Shown here in pieces: positions 43,191 to 54,000 of a stretch of 64,000 nt of DNA. Each line of letters starts with the position of its first letter. Position 1 is the first letter of the stretch. The notes below the pieces were generated by a model. That model had not been told where the DNA came from, did no database searches, and saw nothing but the letters and a program-made list of their open reading frames with translations. The DNA lies in the NCBI GenBank assembly GCA_017311315.1, contig CM029669.1, positions 10,964,390-11,028,389 on the forward strand. The letters are read 5' to 3'. The DNA comes from Dendrocalamus latiflorus (lineage: Eukaryota; Streptophyta; Magnoliopsida; Poales; Poaceae). A program made the position numbers and the translations under genes.

Positions 43191-44761
43191 CGTAGTCATA
43201 GGACTGGGCTTCTACAAGTTGCATCGTCTTCCTTCGGCCGATGCTCGGCGAACTCGCCACCAGCGGAGGAGACAGCGGGTGGAACTGAGCACCCCCAAAA
43301 TGTGTTGCTCACGCCACGCCTACCCGAAGACGGAGTCTCACCAGCCAATTCGACCAGGTGTTGGCCAGTGACGACCGTGCGCGGCGGCGGAACAGGGGAA
43401 TGGTGGCTACGGTGGCGCATGGCACCGGAGTTCAATTTAACGGGAAGGAAGCATCTAGAAAAAGCTCGAGAGCCTACCTCGGGGGTTGGTGCGGCTCGGG
43501 AATGGCGGTAGCGAGCTAGCGGCGTGCGACTGCGGCGGGCGGAGGAGGCATACGGTGCAGGCAAAGCAGAGGCGACGAGAGGTCCGACCAAGGAGGGGAA
43601 CGTCATCGTGGTGCTCCGAGGGTGCTCCGGTGGGGAGGAATCGAACTAGGCAGTGCCAATCAACGGATTTCTCGCCAGCTGGATTTTGAGGAGAAAATAT
43701 TGCCGGCGAGCTGTGGGGCACGGGAGGCTAATTGGTTCGAGTGGGAGAAAGAGTGAAGTGCGACGAAGCATCCGGGGGCGAGAGATGGGCTTTATAGCCA
43801 CGGAAAAAGCGGCGGCGACAGAGGGCTGTTGGGCGGTCGTGTCCACGACATGACGGCGGCATTTCTACAGAGCTCAGGATGCGACGGCGCTCAAAGTATG
43901 GGCTTGAATATATAGTGGTGCCAACACAGTGGCCATGTCACACGCACGCGAGTCGAGGCGGATGCGACTAGGCATAAAATGCTGGGTGATGGCGGGACAC
44001 CCGGAGCGGTGACCAGGGCGACGCAATGGCGGTCACGGTGCATGCCGCGGCGATGGTACTGTGGCGGTCGTCAGCAACATGGGCGTGGGCAGGCAGCGAC
44101 CGGCGGAGTTCGCGAGGTGGCGGCAAGAAACGAGCGGCGACAGAGCATGCGAGGTGAGGTAGGGCTGCGGCTCTGCCGAGTGTACGGAGGGAGAAGAATG
44201 AGAAAAGAAAGTAGGCGGGGAACATCTGGCCCCAGCGGCAGAGAACGAAATCGGGAGGGAGGAAAGAAAAAGGAAGGAGAGAGAAAAAGGAGTAGGGCCC
44301 ACATGTATTAGAGAGAAGGAAGGAAATGAAGGAAAAGAAAGAGAGGAAAAAGAGAAAGACTTAAGAATAATTTTTGGAATTTGGATTTTTAGTTTAAATT
44401 TTAATTTACATATGATTTACAAATTTTCAGTTTTGCATGATGTTCAAAATTTTGAATTCTCAGTTTAGTTATTTAAATGCGAGCTTTTAATATTCCTTTG
44501 ACCATTGCTTTCCTTGATCTAGATAAATTAAATTTCAAACTTTATTTCCATTACTCCTATTATTATTAGGCTTATTACTTGCATTTTGGAACTATTTCCA
44601 ATTACTTACTTGGATACTATGTCTCAATATATTTATTTTCATGTCATAAAACTCAAAAGATTTTAAATAAATATTCAAAAGAAATTTGAATGCCAACAAA
44701 ATACAAGAAAAAGTTTTTAAAAATTCCATAATTTTGAGCATCTGAATTTTAGGATGTTACA

Positions 44762-46240
44762 TCTGCAATCACGTTGATCGCCCATGACCACGCTGGTCAC
44801 TCCATGCTCTGCGGTCACGCCAACCGCCTACGACCACGTTGGTCGCTCCAACTCTGCATTTCCTCTACGTGATGCGGATACGCACATGATTAGCACTTTT
44901 CAATCAAATACATTATTTCACTGGAAAGAAGTATTGAGCCACATTAAATATTGTCAGGTGAATTTATTTCTTAATGAATTTCCTTCTATTCGTGGGAACA
45001 CTATACTACCTTATGTCAAATTCTTGTTTATTATTAGGTTTGAATATTATGATGATTCCGGGGCCAAAGCAATGGAGAAGCACAAGGAGGGTGATCATAT
45101 TTGCTACCAAAAACGAAAAGCTCAAAGCCTATGGGAATGGAAAGGAGGAAACCAAGCAGCTCATGTAGCTCATCAAGGAAGAAAGAAGCCCATGCAGTGG
45201 GAGAGCAAAAGGGAGGAGCCCAAGGACTTAAACTATAAGATTTGGATAAGATTTTCAAGCCAAATTCGGACTTCTCACGTGCTCAATCCAATTTCAACTC
45301 GGATTCAACTCAGGATTCAATTCGGATTCGGTTCGGGACAGCCTGACAGGCAGTTACTAAAAAGGCCATAACTTTCACAAACGGAGTCCGATTCAGGTGT
45401 TCATGTACTCGTTGGAAAGATAATTTCAAGGACTACGCAATGAATCTGGTCCCACATTCAAATTCATCACGGATAAAAAGTTATGACCGAAACAATATGA
45501 CAGGTGGAAAATATAGTTTTCTTTTTGTGAGAGTTCGTATCTAAAACCATATAGGGTTGAGTTGTACTTAGTTTGGGGACCATATGGACGTTCCAATGGG
45601 CTATATAAGCCTTGTATTGGCAGCCTTTAGGGCAGACCACTTTTGATAATATAATACTCTTATTCTTTCTGTTGGCTGAACCAACATGAGGGAATTGGGA
45701 GTTCGCTGAAATCAAGATCGTTCAACCTTTCCGTTGGGAATTGGGAGCGCGATGGAACTTCATCGGTGGTCGTGAAGTTCAGCACGTGTGGTTGGGTGAA
45801 TTATAGAGTGTTAACTCTTGCATTGGCAACGGGGGATCATTACGGTTCATCAAATCCACGTGAATATCTTGATCCTACGTCGAGAAGATCGGGCGACCCT
45901 GTATCACTACGACTACATCGCCTCCACTCGATGCTCCTGCGACCACACCAGTCACCCTCTTTCTCGGCACCCCCTCTGCAACTACATCTTGTCGACTTGG
46001 TGCTCTCCTCCTCCCCTTTCTCTCAGTACGATGGCCTGCCCTTTTATATCCTACTCTTCGACCACGTCTTGGAGAAGGACCCGAAGTCATACTCAACTAT
46101 GACTATGACTCTAACTCGACTACGACTATGAAACAAACTCTTATATGACTATGACCAAACTCATACACGATCACCAAATCATACACGACTACGACTTCAA
46201 CTGAAAACAAGATTATAAACTCTAACAGAAAATCTTCTAG
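44762..46240. other. Motif-rich LTR-like region, no gene
   Basis: It starts with the continuation of the GACCAC cluster (to about 44855) and ends with GACTACGAC/GACTATGAC words (45900-46210). In between, a TATA-like GGGCTATATAAGCC (45598-45611) and CTGTTGGCTGAACCAACA suggest LTR or untranslated sequence of an unidentified retroelement. An open frame at 44784-45371 shows no known motif. Confidence 0.5.
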
Positions 46241-46508
46241 TACGATTTTTTTGTGTATCTAACAAGGGCTTGTGAAATCCTCAATATACGTATGTGTACT
46301 TGCGGCAAAAGATGTTTGAGACTTTTTGGTACGTTTTCTATGTGCATGTAGCAAAGAAAGCCAAAAGAAGCTTTTCTTGCCGAGGCCTGCTTCTCCTCGG
46401 AATTTGATGCCACCTTTCGGGTTCATGCGACTTGGCCTTCATGTACAGCAGCAGCTTCAGCTTATAAAATCACCGAACATAGGTGCCACACGGTTGGGTT
46501 GAAAAAAG
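46241..46508. other. Intergenic, no recognised gene
   Basis: Nothing structured is visible before the MITE copy that begins near 46509. Confidence 0.4.
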
Positions 46509-46745
46509 TGGCTTATGATTAAAATTTTATTGTAGCTGATTGAAATTATATTATAGCTGATGATGGCTTATTTGGCCTAACTAAATTTTAAAAAATTAAA
46601 AATCAAAAAAATAGATTAGCCCATCACAGACAATACAAATGAATATGGGAAAAAAGAACCAGCAAAAAAACTCAAAAAAGCCAAAAAATAAAAAAAAACA
46701 AAATTTATAAATAGTAAAAAAATAAACTAAAAATTAGAAGTCTAA
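46509..46745 (+). mobile_element. MITE family copy 2 of 3
   Basis: GGCTTATGATTAAAATTTTA, TTGTAGCTGATT, AGATTAGCCCATCACAGACA, AAACTCAAAAAAGCC and ATTTATAAATAGT follow in the same order as in the copy at 47223-47475. It is the more A-rich and diverged of the two plus-strand copies. Confidence 0.72.
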
Positions 46746-47222
46746 ACTAAAATGGAGAGGGCCTATTCGGCGACCACAGCTTCTAACAAGAACAGGTCGA
46801 CTCCGCTTCAGATTAGGGTCATATTTTTTTTAGTTTCTAAAAACTACTTTTCGGCTTCTATACAGTAACTATCTTTTAAATGGAGTATCTTTTCAAGATA
46901 GGATCTACTAGTTAATTGTACTACATACTTTACCGACTTCATTTATATCGGCAAAAGCCGTATGTGAGTTTCTATTACTCTATAATCTCTTATATAAACA
47001 GCAAATAGCCAAATATCATAACTAAAGGCCATAATCTCCATCAAAAAGAATTAGGCCCTAGATTCGACGATCGCCACGAGAACGCAGAGGCTTCGCTTCA
47101 AAGTCACAATGACGCGACGTTTTGAACAGATGTTGACATGGAAATCTGAAGTTGATGACGACGAAACTTGAGGATGTAGTACAAGCAAAGATAGGGTGGT
47201 GATCGGTTCGGCTGAAAGTCTC
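46746..47222. other. Spacer between two MITE copies
   Basis: No gene is recognised. A minus-strand open frame at 47058-47243 has no motif. Confidence 0.45.
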
Positions 47223-47475
47223 ATGGCTTATGGCTAAAAACACTGTAGCTGACTGAAAAAAGCACTGTAGCGGACAGAGGCTTATTTACCATAATTAAAT
47301 TTAAAAGAATTTAAAAATAGAAAAAATATATTAGCCCATCACGTATAATGTAAACAAATACGAGGAAAAAAAGAACCGGTAAAAAAACTCAAAAAAGCCA
47401 AAAGTTCAGAAAAAGACGAAATTTATGAATAGTGCAAAAATAAGCTGAAGCCAGAAGCTGAAGCCATATTGATCA
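47223..47475 (+). mobile_element. MITE family copy 3 of 3
   Basis: It contains GGCTTATGGCTAAAAACACT, ACTGTAGC, TATTAGCCCATCACG, AAAAACTCAAAAAAGCC, ATTTATGAATAGTGC and ends near AAGCTGAAGCC. It has GATCGGTTCGGCTG on the left and TTGATCAGGGCT on the right, like the CGGTT...end words of grass hAT MITEs. Confidence 0.75.
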
Positions 47476-48019
47476 GGGCTCACCTGGAAAAAAATCGTCA
47501 TGAGCAATCCACTAATCGATTTGCAGCAAATTTCAAATACAAGATGCTTATATATGAATGTTTAAAGAAAGAGAATATAGCCACATCATCAAGCACCTAT
47601 GCAAAAGTCATTTCCTCCAATGCAAGCATCTCTTCCGTGAGTGCTTAGATACTATATTGTCTATTAATAGATATAGTTATACACATAAACACCTACTAAG
47701 CACCGATGCTTATTTAACCATCGATGCTTTAAAATAAGCACCTTATCTATCTTATGTGGCAAGAAAAATCAGTTTTTCATTGCTAAGCATCTCTCCAAGT
47801 GCCTGCATTGTACATGCTCTTATGTCACCCTGGATGGCGCTTGATGAAGTCGATTGGATGCTATGCAGGTGGCCCCGATGGCCGCCTGTTTCTATGTGAT
47901 GGCCAGCTGGGAGTCAACTTCTCCTGGAGCAGTGGCTTTGATATAGAATGTGAAACTCTGATATTATTTATTATAAAATACATGATAAAAATAGATAATC
48001 AAAAGAACATAAAACACAT
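47476..48019. other. Spacer with a possible decayed MITE (about 47615-47822)
   Basis: CAATGCAAGCATCTCTTCC near 47618 and GCATTGTACATGCTCTTA at 47805-47822 look like decayed inverted ends. TGCTTAG/CTAAGCAC words occur inside. I could not define a duplication. Confidence 0.35.
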
Positions 48020-48480
48020 ATTTTACGTGAAAAATCTTTATGGGAAAATCACAGACACATAAAGACGAAATTCATTATGTAAGGAAAGAGTACAAACTAT
48101 ACGACTACAGGAGTGTGTGTGTGTGTGTATAGGACGGTGAAATGGGACACCATGGTGTCTGGGCACCAAGCCTCCCTGGCTTTGGATTGCTTTTAGATGC
48201 GTGCTAGTACAATGGTATATAATATATCATGCATGGTAAATCAATCATAGATGGAAAGTCTTAATCATGGATGGAAAGTCTCAATTACACTAGCACACAT
48301 CTAAAAGCAATCCAAAGGCAGAGAGATTTGGTGCCCAGACACCATGGTGCCCCTGTTATTTATACTATATATATACACATACACTAGAGAACAAGAATCC
48401 TAGGAGGTTACAAAATCGAGACGAGGTTGGCGTATATGTCCACTTAGACACGTATACGAATTCGCATCATACTTTAATAG
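48020..48480 (-). mobile_element. LTR fragment related to 35870-36112
   Basis: It shares GTGAAAAATCTTTA, TAGAGAACAAGAATCCTAGG and TATGTCCACTTAGACACGTA with the LTR fragment at 35870-36112. The end corresponding to the LTR start is lost after 48480. A foldback MITE (48144-48353) is inserted in it, and a GT run (48111-48128) adjoins the insertion. Confidence 0.6.
48144..48353. mobile_element. Foldback MITE
   Basis: The outer ~65 bp on each side are inverted copies, starting with GGGACACCATGGTGTCTGGG and, on the other side, CCCAGACACCATGGTGCCC. They include TTGGATTGCTTTTAGATG and its complement. The loop is only about 75 bp, so the whole can form a long hairpin. No coding capacity. The family is not recognised; Mutator-derived MITEs can look like this. 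Confidence 0.82.
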
Positions 48481-49337
48481 ATAACTGGCCACTCGGTCAA
48501 AACCAGGAGAAAAGGTTAAAATTTAAATTTTGAATTGAAATAATATACGTATTTGTTATTGACATTTTTTATTTTGTGGTATTTTTTGTAACTAGGCTTT
48601 ATGTTCAATGAAAATCATTTGAATATTTGTATGAAAATGCTCGACTATGCATATGGGTAGCTGCCCACGACTGCAAAATATTCAAAAAAAAATTGCATGA
48701 TGCATTGTTCCAAAAAAAATCTAAAAAACAATTGTTCTTGTACTTCCTTACATGCACTATACATCTAGTAAATTTCAATGTGAAATTCATTTGTGCACAT
48801 GTGCAACTTGTCATTTCGATTCTCTTCACTGTAGAGGAATTTGTATCCCAAGTTTTGCAAGTCACATAAAAATATAAAAACTACATCCATGATTTTTCTA
48901 GTGATTTTTTTTGGAAAAGTGCAAGTGCAAAAAATTTAACAATGTGGGCAACTATCCATATGCTTATCAAATCTTTATTCTTCCTATGAAATAACTTTTG
49001 CATATCTTTATCAGTGTTTTTATGGTCCGGACACTGGCCGACTCTGATTTTGGTTTTTGAATCCTTGTAATTGAAAAAAAAGCAAGTACTATCTTAATAA
49101 TAGTGACAGAATATTTTAAAAGGAAAATCATGCCCGGGTGATATATTAGCACATAAACACTATTGCGAACTTGTGCACAAATATGACCGCAACTTGTTTT
49201 TTTTTTGTCTTTTTAAATCTATTTTGAGAGTAAGGGATGCTAGCTAGAGCATTTAAACAGGCCAATCATCTTGAAGATGAAATCCCGATACTACCCTTTT
49301 TAGAAGAAAAAAGAACCAACAGTTTTTGGTGGTCTAA
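48481..49337. other. Intergenic, no recognised gene
   Basis: AT-rich sequence with poly-A and poly-T stretches and overlapping short frames on both strands (48605-48869). No motif or repeat structure is evident. Confidence 0.5.
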
Positions 49338-50048
49338 GAGCATCTCCAAGAGATTAGCCAAATCATTTTGTAAAGGTAAATATAGCTAGTATTAGAAAAA
49401 AACCATCTCCAAGAGACTAGGTAAATGACTCTCTAAATTTAGTAGCCCTGTATCCCACGACGTTCGCTCTCTATTCTTGGATAGCCTCCGCCGCTCGCCA
49501 TCCATCCTCTTCCCGCGCGCTGGCCCTGTTCCCGCGCGGCCCCGTTCCCGCGCGCTGCGCCCGTGCCCGTTTTCATTGTTGAGCGGACCATATGAGATGC
49601 TCATTGGCATGATATGTATCAAACATTGACAAAATTATCAGGTATCAACTAATTTGTTCTCCTAATTTACGTTCCTTTCTCTGTGTAAATTAGGTGGACA
49701 ACTTTTTCCAGGAAAAATCAGATTTGGCATTAACTTCCAACACTTTCAGACACGGCAGCAAGATGAGCCTTTTTTATTTGTCACCAAGTAATATTACGAA
49801 TTAATCAAGCTTAAGCAGTACTCGAAATAGCTAATAAACCATTCATTCCCTCGCAAAAGAAAAGAGCGCCATTAATTCATCCAATCTAACTACCATTCCC
49901 TGATGACGTGGCAGGTTTGAATATGGAGAGTCCCAGTTTAGATAGCCTGTTGGAGTAGTCTAATTTTTTTTTGGGTAAGATTCATTTTAGAGAATAGCTA
50001 AATCACTAAATTTAGATACTTCTTTTGGCTAATCTTTTGGAGTTGCTC
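49338..50048. mobile_element. Tourist-like element with TAA duplication, 711 bp
   Basis: The left end GAGCATCTCCAAGAGATTAG and the right end CTAATCTTTTGGAGTTGCTC are inverted with a few mismatches, flanked by TAA on both sides (49335-49337, 50049-50051). A second CCATCTCCAAGAGACTAGG at 49406 suggests another member inserted near the left end. A GC-rich stretch (49490-49570) is unlike the rest and may be captured DNA. It lies about 1 kb upstream of the EPL1 start codon. Confidence 0.75.
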
Positions 50049-50599
50049 TAAGAATGATAATTTCAACGATAATAAATGACTTTTCGATAGAAACAACGTA
50101 GCAATGCACAAATAATCCTTGGTCTCAAGAAAACACAAGCAATCCATTGAAGAGGTTTTGATCGATAGAAAATAGGTACATGATACTGGCAAAATGTGGC
50201 ATGTTCTTTTTGATTCGATTTATAGTTTATGGCTATGGTTTATAGTTTTTGAGTTGTTTATAAGAGGAAGTACGAAGTAACAGAAACATGTGTGTAGTTT
50301 TAGCCGAGAGAAATGAAATTGTTATAGTATATATTATAATTAACTTATAAATTTTGTTCTAAAATAATATTTTATTTAAAAATTAGTTAACATAGAAAAG
50401 TCGAAAATTAGACTTTATAAAACCGAAAAGAAGAGATACGCTATTGGAAAAGAACCGTACCACAGTTCACAGGGTCAGAAAGAAAATTCGAAGCTACCTC
50501 TAGTCTACAAATACACACAAGATGCGTACCAGCTTTCGTGACAGATACACGGAAAAACTAAAATACGTAACCACAGCAGGGCAAACGGATTCCCAGAAT
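50049..50599. promoter_or_regulatory. Upstream region of EPL1
   Basis: AT-rich until about 50560. No convincing TATA box at a position matching the leader is visible, which is common for housekeeping chromatin genes. The transcription start cannot be fixed from sequence alone. Confidence 0.4.
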
Positions 50600-50708
50600 A
50601 CACTCGTCAACCCATCGAGCTGGACCTCCTTCCCCTCGACCCTTTCGCTCTGCTTCCTCTGCTTCCCTCCTTCGCCTCGTTTCAAACCCTAGAGCACCTC
50701 CTCCTCCC

Positions 50709-50726
50709 AAAACCCTAACCCTAACC
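50709..50726 (+). promoter_or_regulatory. Telo-box-like motif upstream of EPL1
   Basis: AAAACCCTAACCCTAACC is two to three plant telomere-type repeats. Short AAACCCTAA boxes are known near the starts of many plant housekeeping genes. It lies about 300 bp before the EPL1 start codon, next to a further AAACCCTAG (50686-50694). Confidence 0.6.
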
Positions 50727-50969
50727 ACGCCAATCGGCCCCCTCGGTTCCCCCGCTGCCTTGGGCGCCCCCTCCTTCCGCCCGCGGCCGTGCCATAGAGC
50801 GCCCTACCCGCCGCGGAGGCCTCGCCGGGCGTCGCACGGGCCTTCCGTGACCCCCGAGCCGGTGCTCTGCGCGGACGCTTGCCTGGTGCGGTCTGCCCCT
50901 GCCCCCAGCCCCGCCATTTCGGACCCTCCCGAGCTAGGGTTTGGGTGTTGTTTGCGTGCGGTCGCGTGT

Positions 50970-51032
50970 ATGGGTGGGTGCGGAGGTGTTGATGCGTAGG
51001 GGCTGGGTGGGGAGATGAAGTGGCGGCCATGA
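50970..51032 (+). promoter_or_regulatory. Three short upstream ORFs in the EPL1 leader
   Basis: ATG at 50970 opens 9 codons ending in TAG at 50997-50999. ATG at 50992 opens 8 codons ending in TGA at 51016-51018. ATG at 51015 opens 5 codons ending in TGA at 51030-51032, overlapping the main ATG (51029-51031) as ATGA. They would act only if transcription starts upstream of 50970 and the leader is unspliced. Confidence 0.6.
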
Positions 51033-54000
51033 GTCGGCTCTCGTTCAGGCCGCGACCGCTAGACATCCACAAGAAGCTCCCCATCCTCAAGTCAGCGCGG
51101 GAGTTTGAGGACGATGAGCCCACATTAGCACTCCGCGCTCCTCCGCCTCTGCTGCGGCACTCTGCGCCAGAGCCTGCAGCTGATGGCGAGGTAATGCATA
51201 ATCAGAAATTTATGATTCTTTCTAATTTTGGTGGAGTGGAGCCTTCACTCAACTAGTTGTTTCTGGACACATTTATTATGTGCTGAAATGTCAAAAATTC
51301 AGGACGTGTTTCGCCTGGCTTTGGCTTAAACCGTCTTGTCTAATAAAAGTTGGTTTCTTGGGGTTACAGTTTATAAAGAGGATTTGGAAGTTGTTTCCTA
51401 ATTCCAGTTGACAATGCTATGGAAAGTGCAAACCTTTTTGTTTACGAGACATGCAAAGTGCAAAGCTGTAAAACCTAGTTAACTCACTTAACATAGGCCT
51501 CCACCTTATTGCATATGGTTGTGATGATAATTTAGCACAACATATGTAATTTCCACACGCTACCATGCTTGAAGACTTATTCCTACACTTATTTGTTTTT
51601 TATGTATGTTCTGCTATGCGTAAGAAAAGCCACAATTTGGTGAGGTGTTGACAGCTTTAGTAATTATTTAGTGATGGTAAACATTCTAATGAAAAATATC
51701 AGAGAGTAAGATCGCACAACAGTGAACAGTCCTTGCTATATTAATCACATGTTCTCAATTTTTGTCCTTACATAGTTGTTTGCTCATTTACTCTTGCATA
51801 TGATTGTATTATTCAGTAGTTGACCTCTTGACCTGACATCAAATATGTGAGACTACATTGAAAAAGTGTGGCCCGGATAGCCCATGCATGTGAGTTGATC
51901 CCACATGAAAGCTTAGGTGAGTTGGGTATGTATACATTGCATAACAGAACGAACCACACTAACTTCATAAGTTCATGTTGGCCTTGTTTAGGCAAAGAGA
52001 GGATAAAAACCTAGGTGAGTTTCTGTGTTTAAGATTTTGTTCCAGCCAGGTGTAAGCAGAAACTAGTGTGTGACAGATCTCAGATCTGAAACTTGCAGCT
52101 AAACATGCTCATGCTGGGTAGGTGTGGGGAGTACCACTTCTGAGTTGCAGGCTTCATGCCTAGTTGGCATGGGACCAAGGTACATTTGGCCTGTGAGGGT
52201 ACACCGACAGGGAGTCTGGATCGAAGAGTGACTCAAATGGTCCGTTTGTGTGGATTAATCCATCTTGAGAGCTTTAAGTAAATGCTATGAATATCATGCC
52301 TATTTGAGCAATCCACATTAACTCCTGGCTAATCCTTTTGAGCAAAGCGAGGACGAACATAAAGCTAGTTAATGTAAGTGGAAGAGCATTGGACCCCAAG
52401 GTGTTACAGAAAATTAAGTAAATTATCTTCATATCTTGGATGCTTAGAGTTGCGCCTCAGAAATTAGGCTTTTGTTTCACTATATGATACCTACAGGTTT
52501 GTCTATCGATGCTAATGGAAGCTGTGTCATTTTATGGTCTATCACTTGCATTTCTTATTATTTTTCCTCTTATCCTTCTCTTTTGATGCAGCTCTCTGTT
52601 TAACAAAACTTTTTAGTCATAAGACTCATAATTGATATCAGAGCCTTAAGGGACTGTTATGCAGTTTGGCAGACATGATCATATCTTTCTGCAGGCACAT
52701 CCAGCATCCAGCAAGAAGAATGCCCAAGAAATACCTACACCGCAGTATGATTCTGTTTATACATATGAAAGGGACTATACTCGCACCTTTGCACAGCCCA
52801 CATCTTATATTCGTGCAAGAGGAGGTACTAATTCTTGTTGCTCGAGTGGTTGAATTTGAAATAACAGTTGTATGTTGTCTTCAGTGGTTGTATTCTTAGA
52901 GCAATTACTGCTTGCAGCCAGGGCTGAGATTGGTGAGTTTGTTGAGTATGACCTGGACAATGAAGACGAAGATTGGCTTGAAGACTATAACAATGAGCGG
53001 AAAAATCTTAACACTGAAAAGTAAGGAAAAATCTGCAGATCTAGATAAATTATTGTTTCATACTATTATACTCCATGCGTCATGTGGAATACAAGCTGAA
53101 AGCTGAGGCTGGTATCATTGTAGAGAAGTTCTTGTGTTCCTTAAACTATGGAACATCTTACCAGCTGTGGTAAAAAGTTTCTAATGTTCTGTTGAAGTTA
53201 AAAGTGCACTTCTTTCTATGGTTGTGAACACATGTCGCTTGATGACTGTATCATACTTTACAGTTCAAGTTGAACCTCCCCCCCCCCCCTATTTTTTTAA
53301 AAATATTTTTGGTACGATAATAATTACATTCTTTTGTGTAAAATAATTAAAAAGCAGGTACCATTTGCTACATGACTACATTTCCAATGAAATTATGTAT
53401 TACAGGTTGGAGGTCCTCCTATTCAAGCTGGAAATTTTGGACCACAAAGCTCGAGAAAGAGCAGGCATCATAACACCCACCTTCATAGGACCAATACCAG
53501 TCATTTTGCAGCTTGATTCTGCTATGGAGGTAATTATTTCATTGACAAAATTTCATATCAGTCCTATTTTTTGGAATTTTTTAAGCTGAGTCAATGAGTC
53601 CCTTGTCTTTTAGTTTTGAATTAAGTCATATGACAATCAAAAACATTTGAACACTTCACCAACTGCCAATAAAGAATTGCAATGTGGCATTAAAAAGATA
53701 AAAAGAGACACTGCTGTGGCCTAGAAAAAAGAAAAAGGAAACATTGCTATGGTGCCCAGTAAAAGGAAAAAAAAGGAACGCAAAAGGCTGTGATGGCACA
53801 AAAATTATAAGAGAATTCTGCACAAAAATTACGAGAGAATTCCTTATATTTGCAAATTTGTAAAAGGTAACAAAGCAAATAAGCTGTTTTTTTATTTTCT
53901 GGATAAGTATGCATTTATTTTTTTTTTCACTTTTTAAATAAAACTTTGTTTTTTTATTTTCTGAATATATTTTCACTTTTGTTTCTATATTTGTTCCATA

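Larger units (their letters stand above)
38309..44761 (-). mobile_element. Giant solo LTR, second copy (contains nested solo LTR)
   Basis: On the minus strand it starts TGTAACATCCTAAAATTCAG (right end 44761) and ends GGATCCCACA (left end 38309). Flanks are TCTAT on the left and TCTGC on the right, a possible decayed 5-bp duplication. Without the nested insertion (2259 bp plus one GAGCA) it is about 4.2 kb and is collinear with 5291-10626. It has no gag or pol and no duplicated ends, so a solo LTR is the best reading. GC-rich sequence at 43200-44330 opens frames on both strands that I consider non-coding. Confidence 0.78.

Noticed and set aside
43196..44311. Open frames in GC-rich DNA
   Set aside because: Matches the GC-rich part of the sister LTR by position; no motif and both strands open.
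44784..45371. 195-codon plus-strand frame as a host gene
   Set aside because: No known motif, atypical composition, flanked by motif repeats and LTR-like signals; no intron or start context to support it.
50709..50726. Interstitial telomere repeat
   Set aside because: Only two to three units; fits a telo-box near a gene better than telomere-derived DNA.
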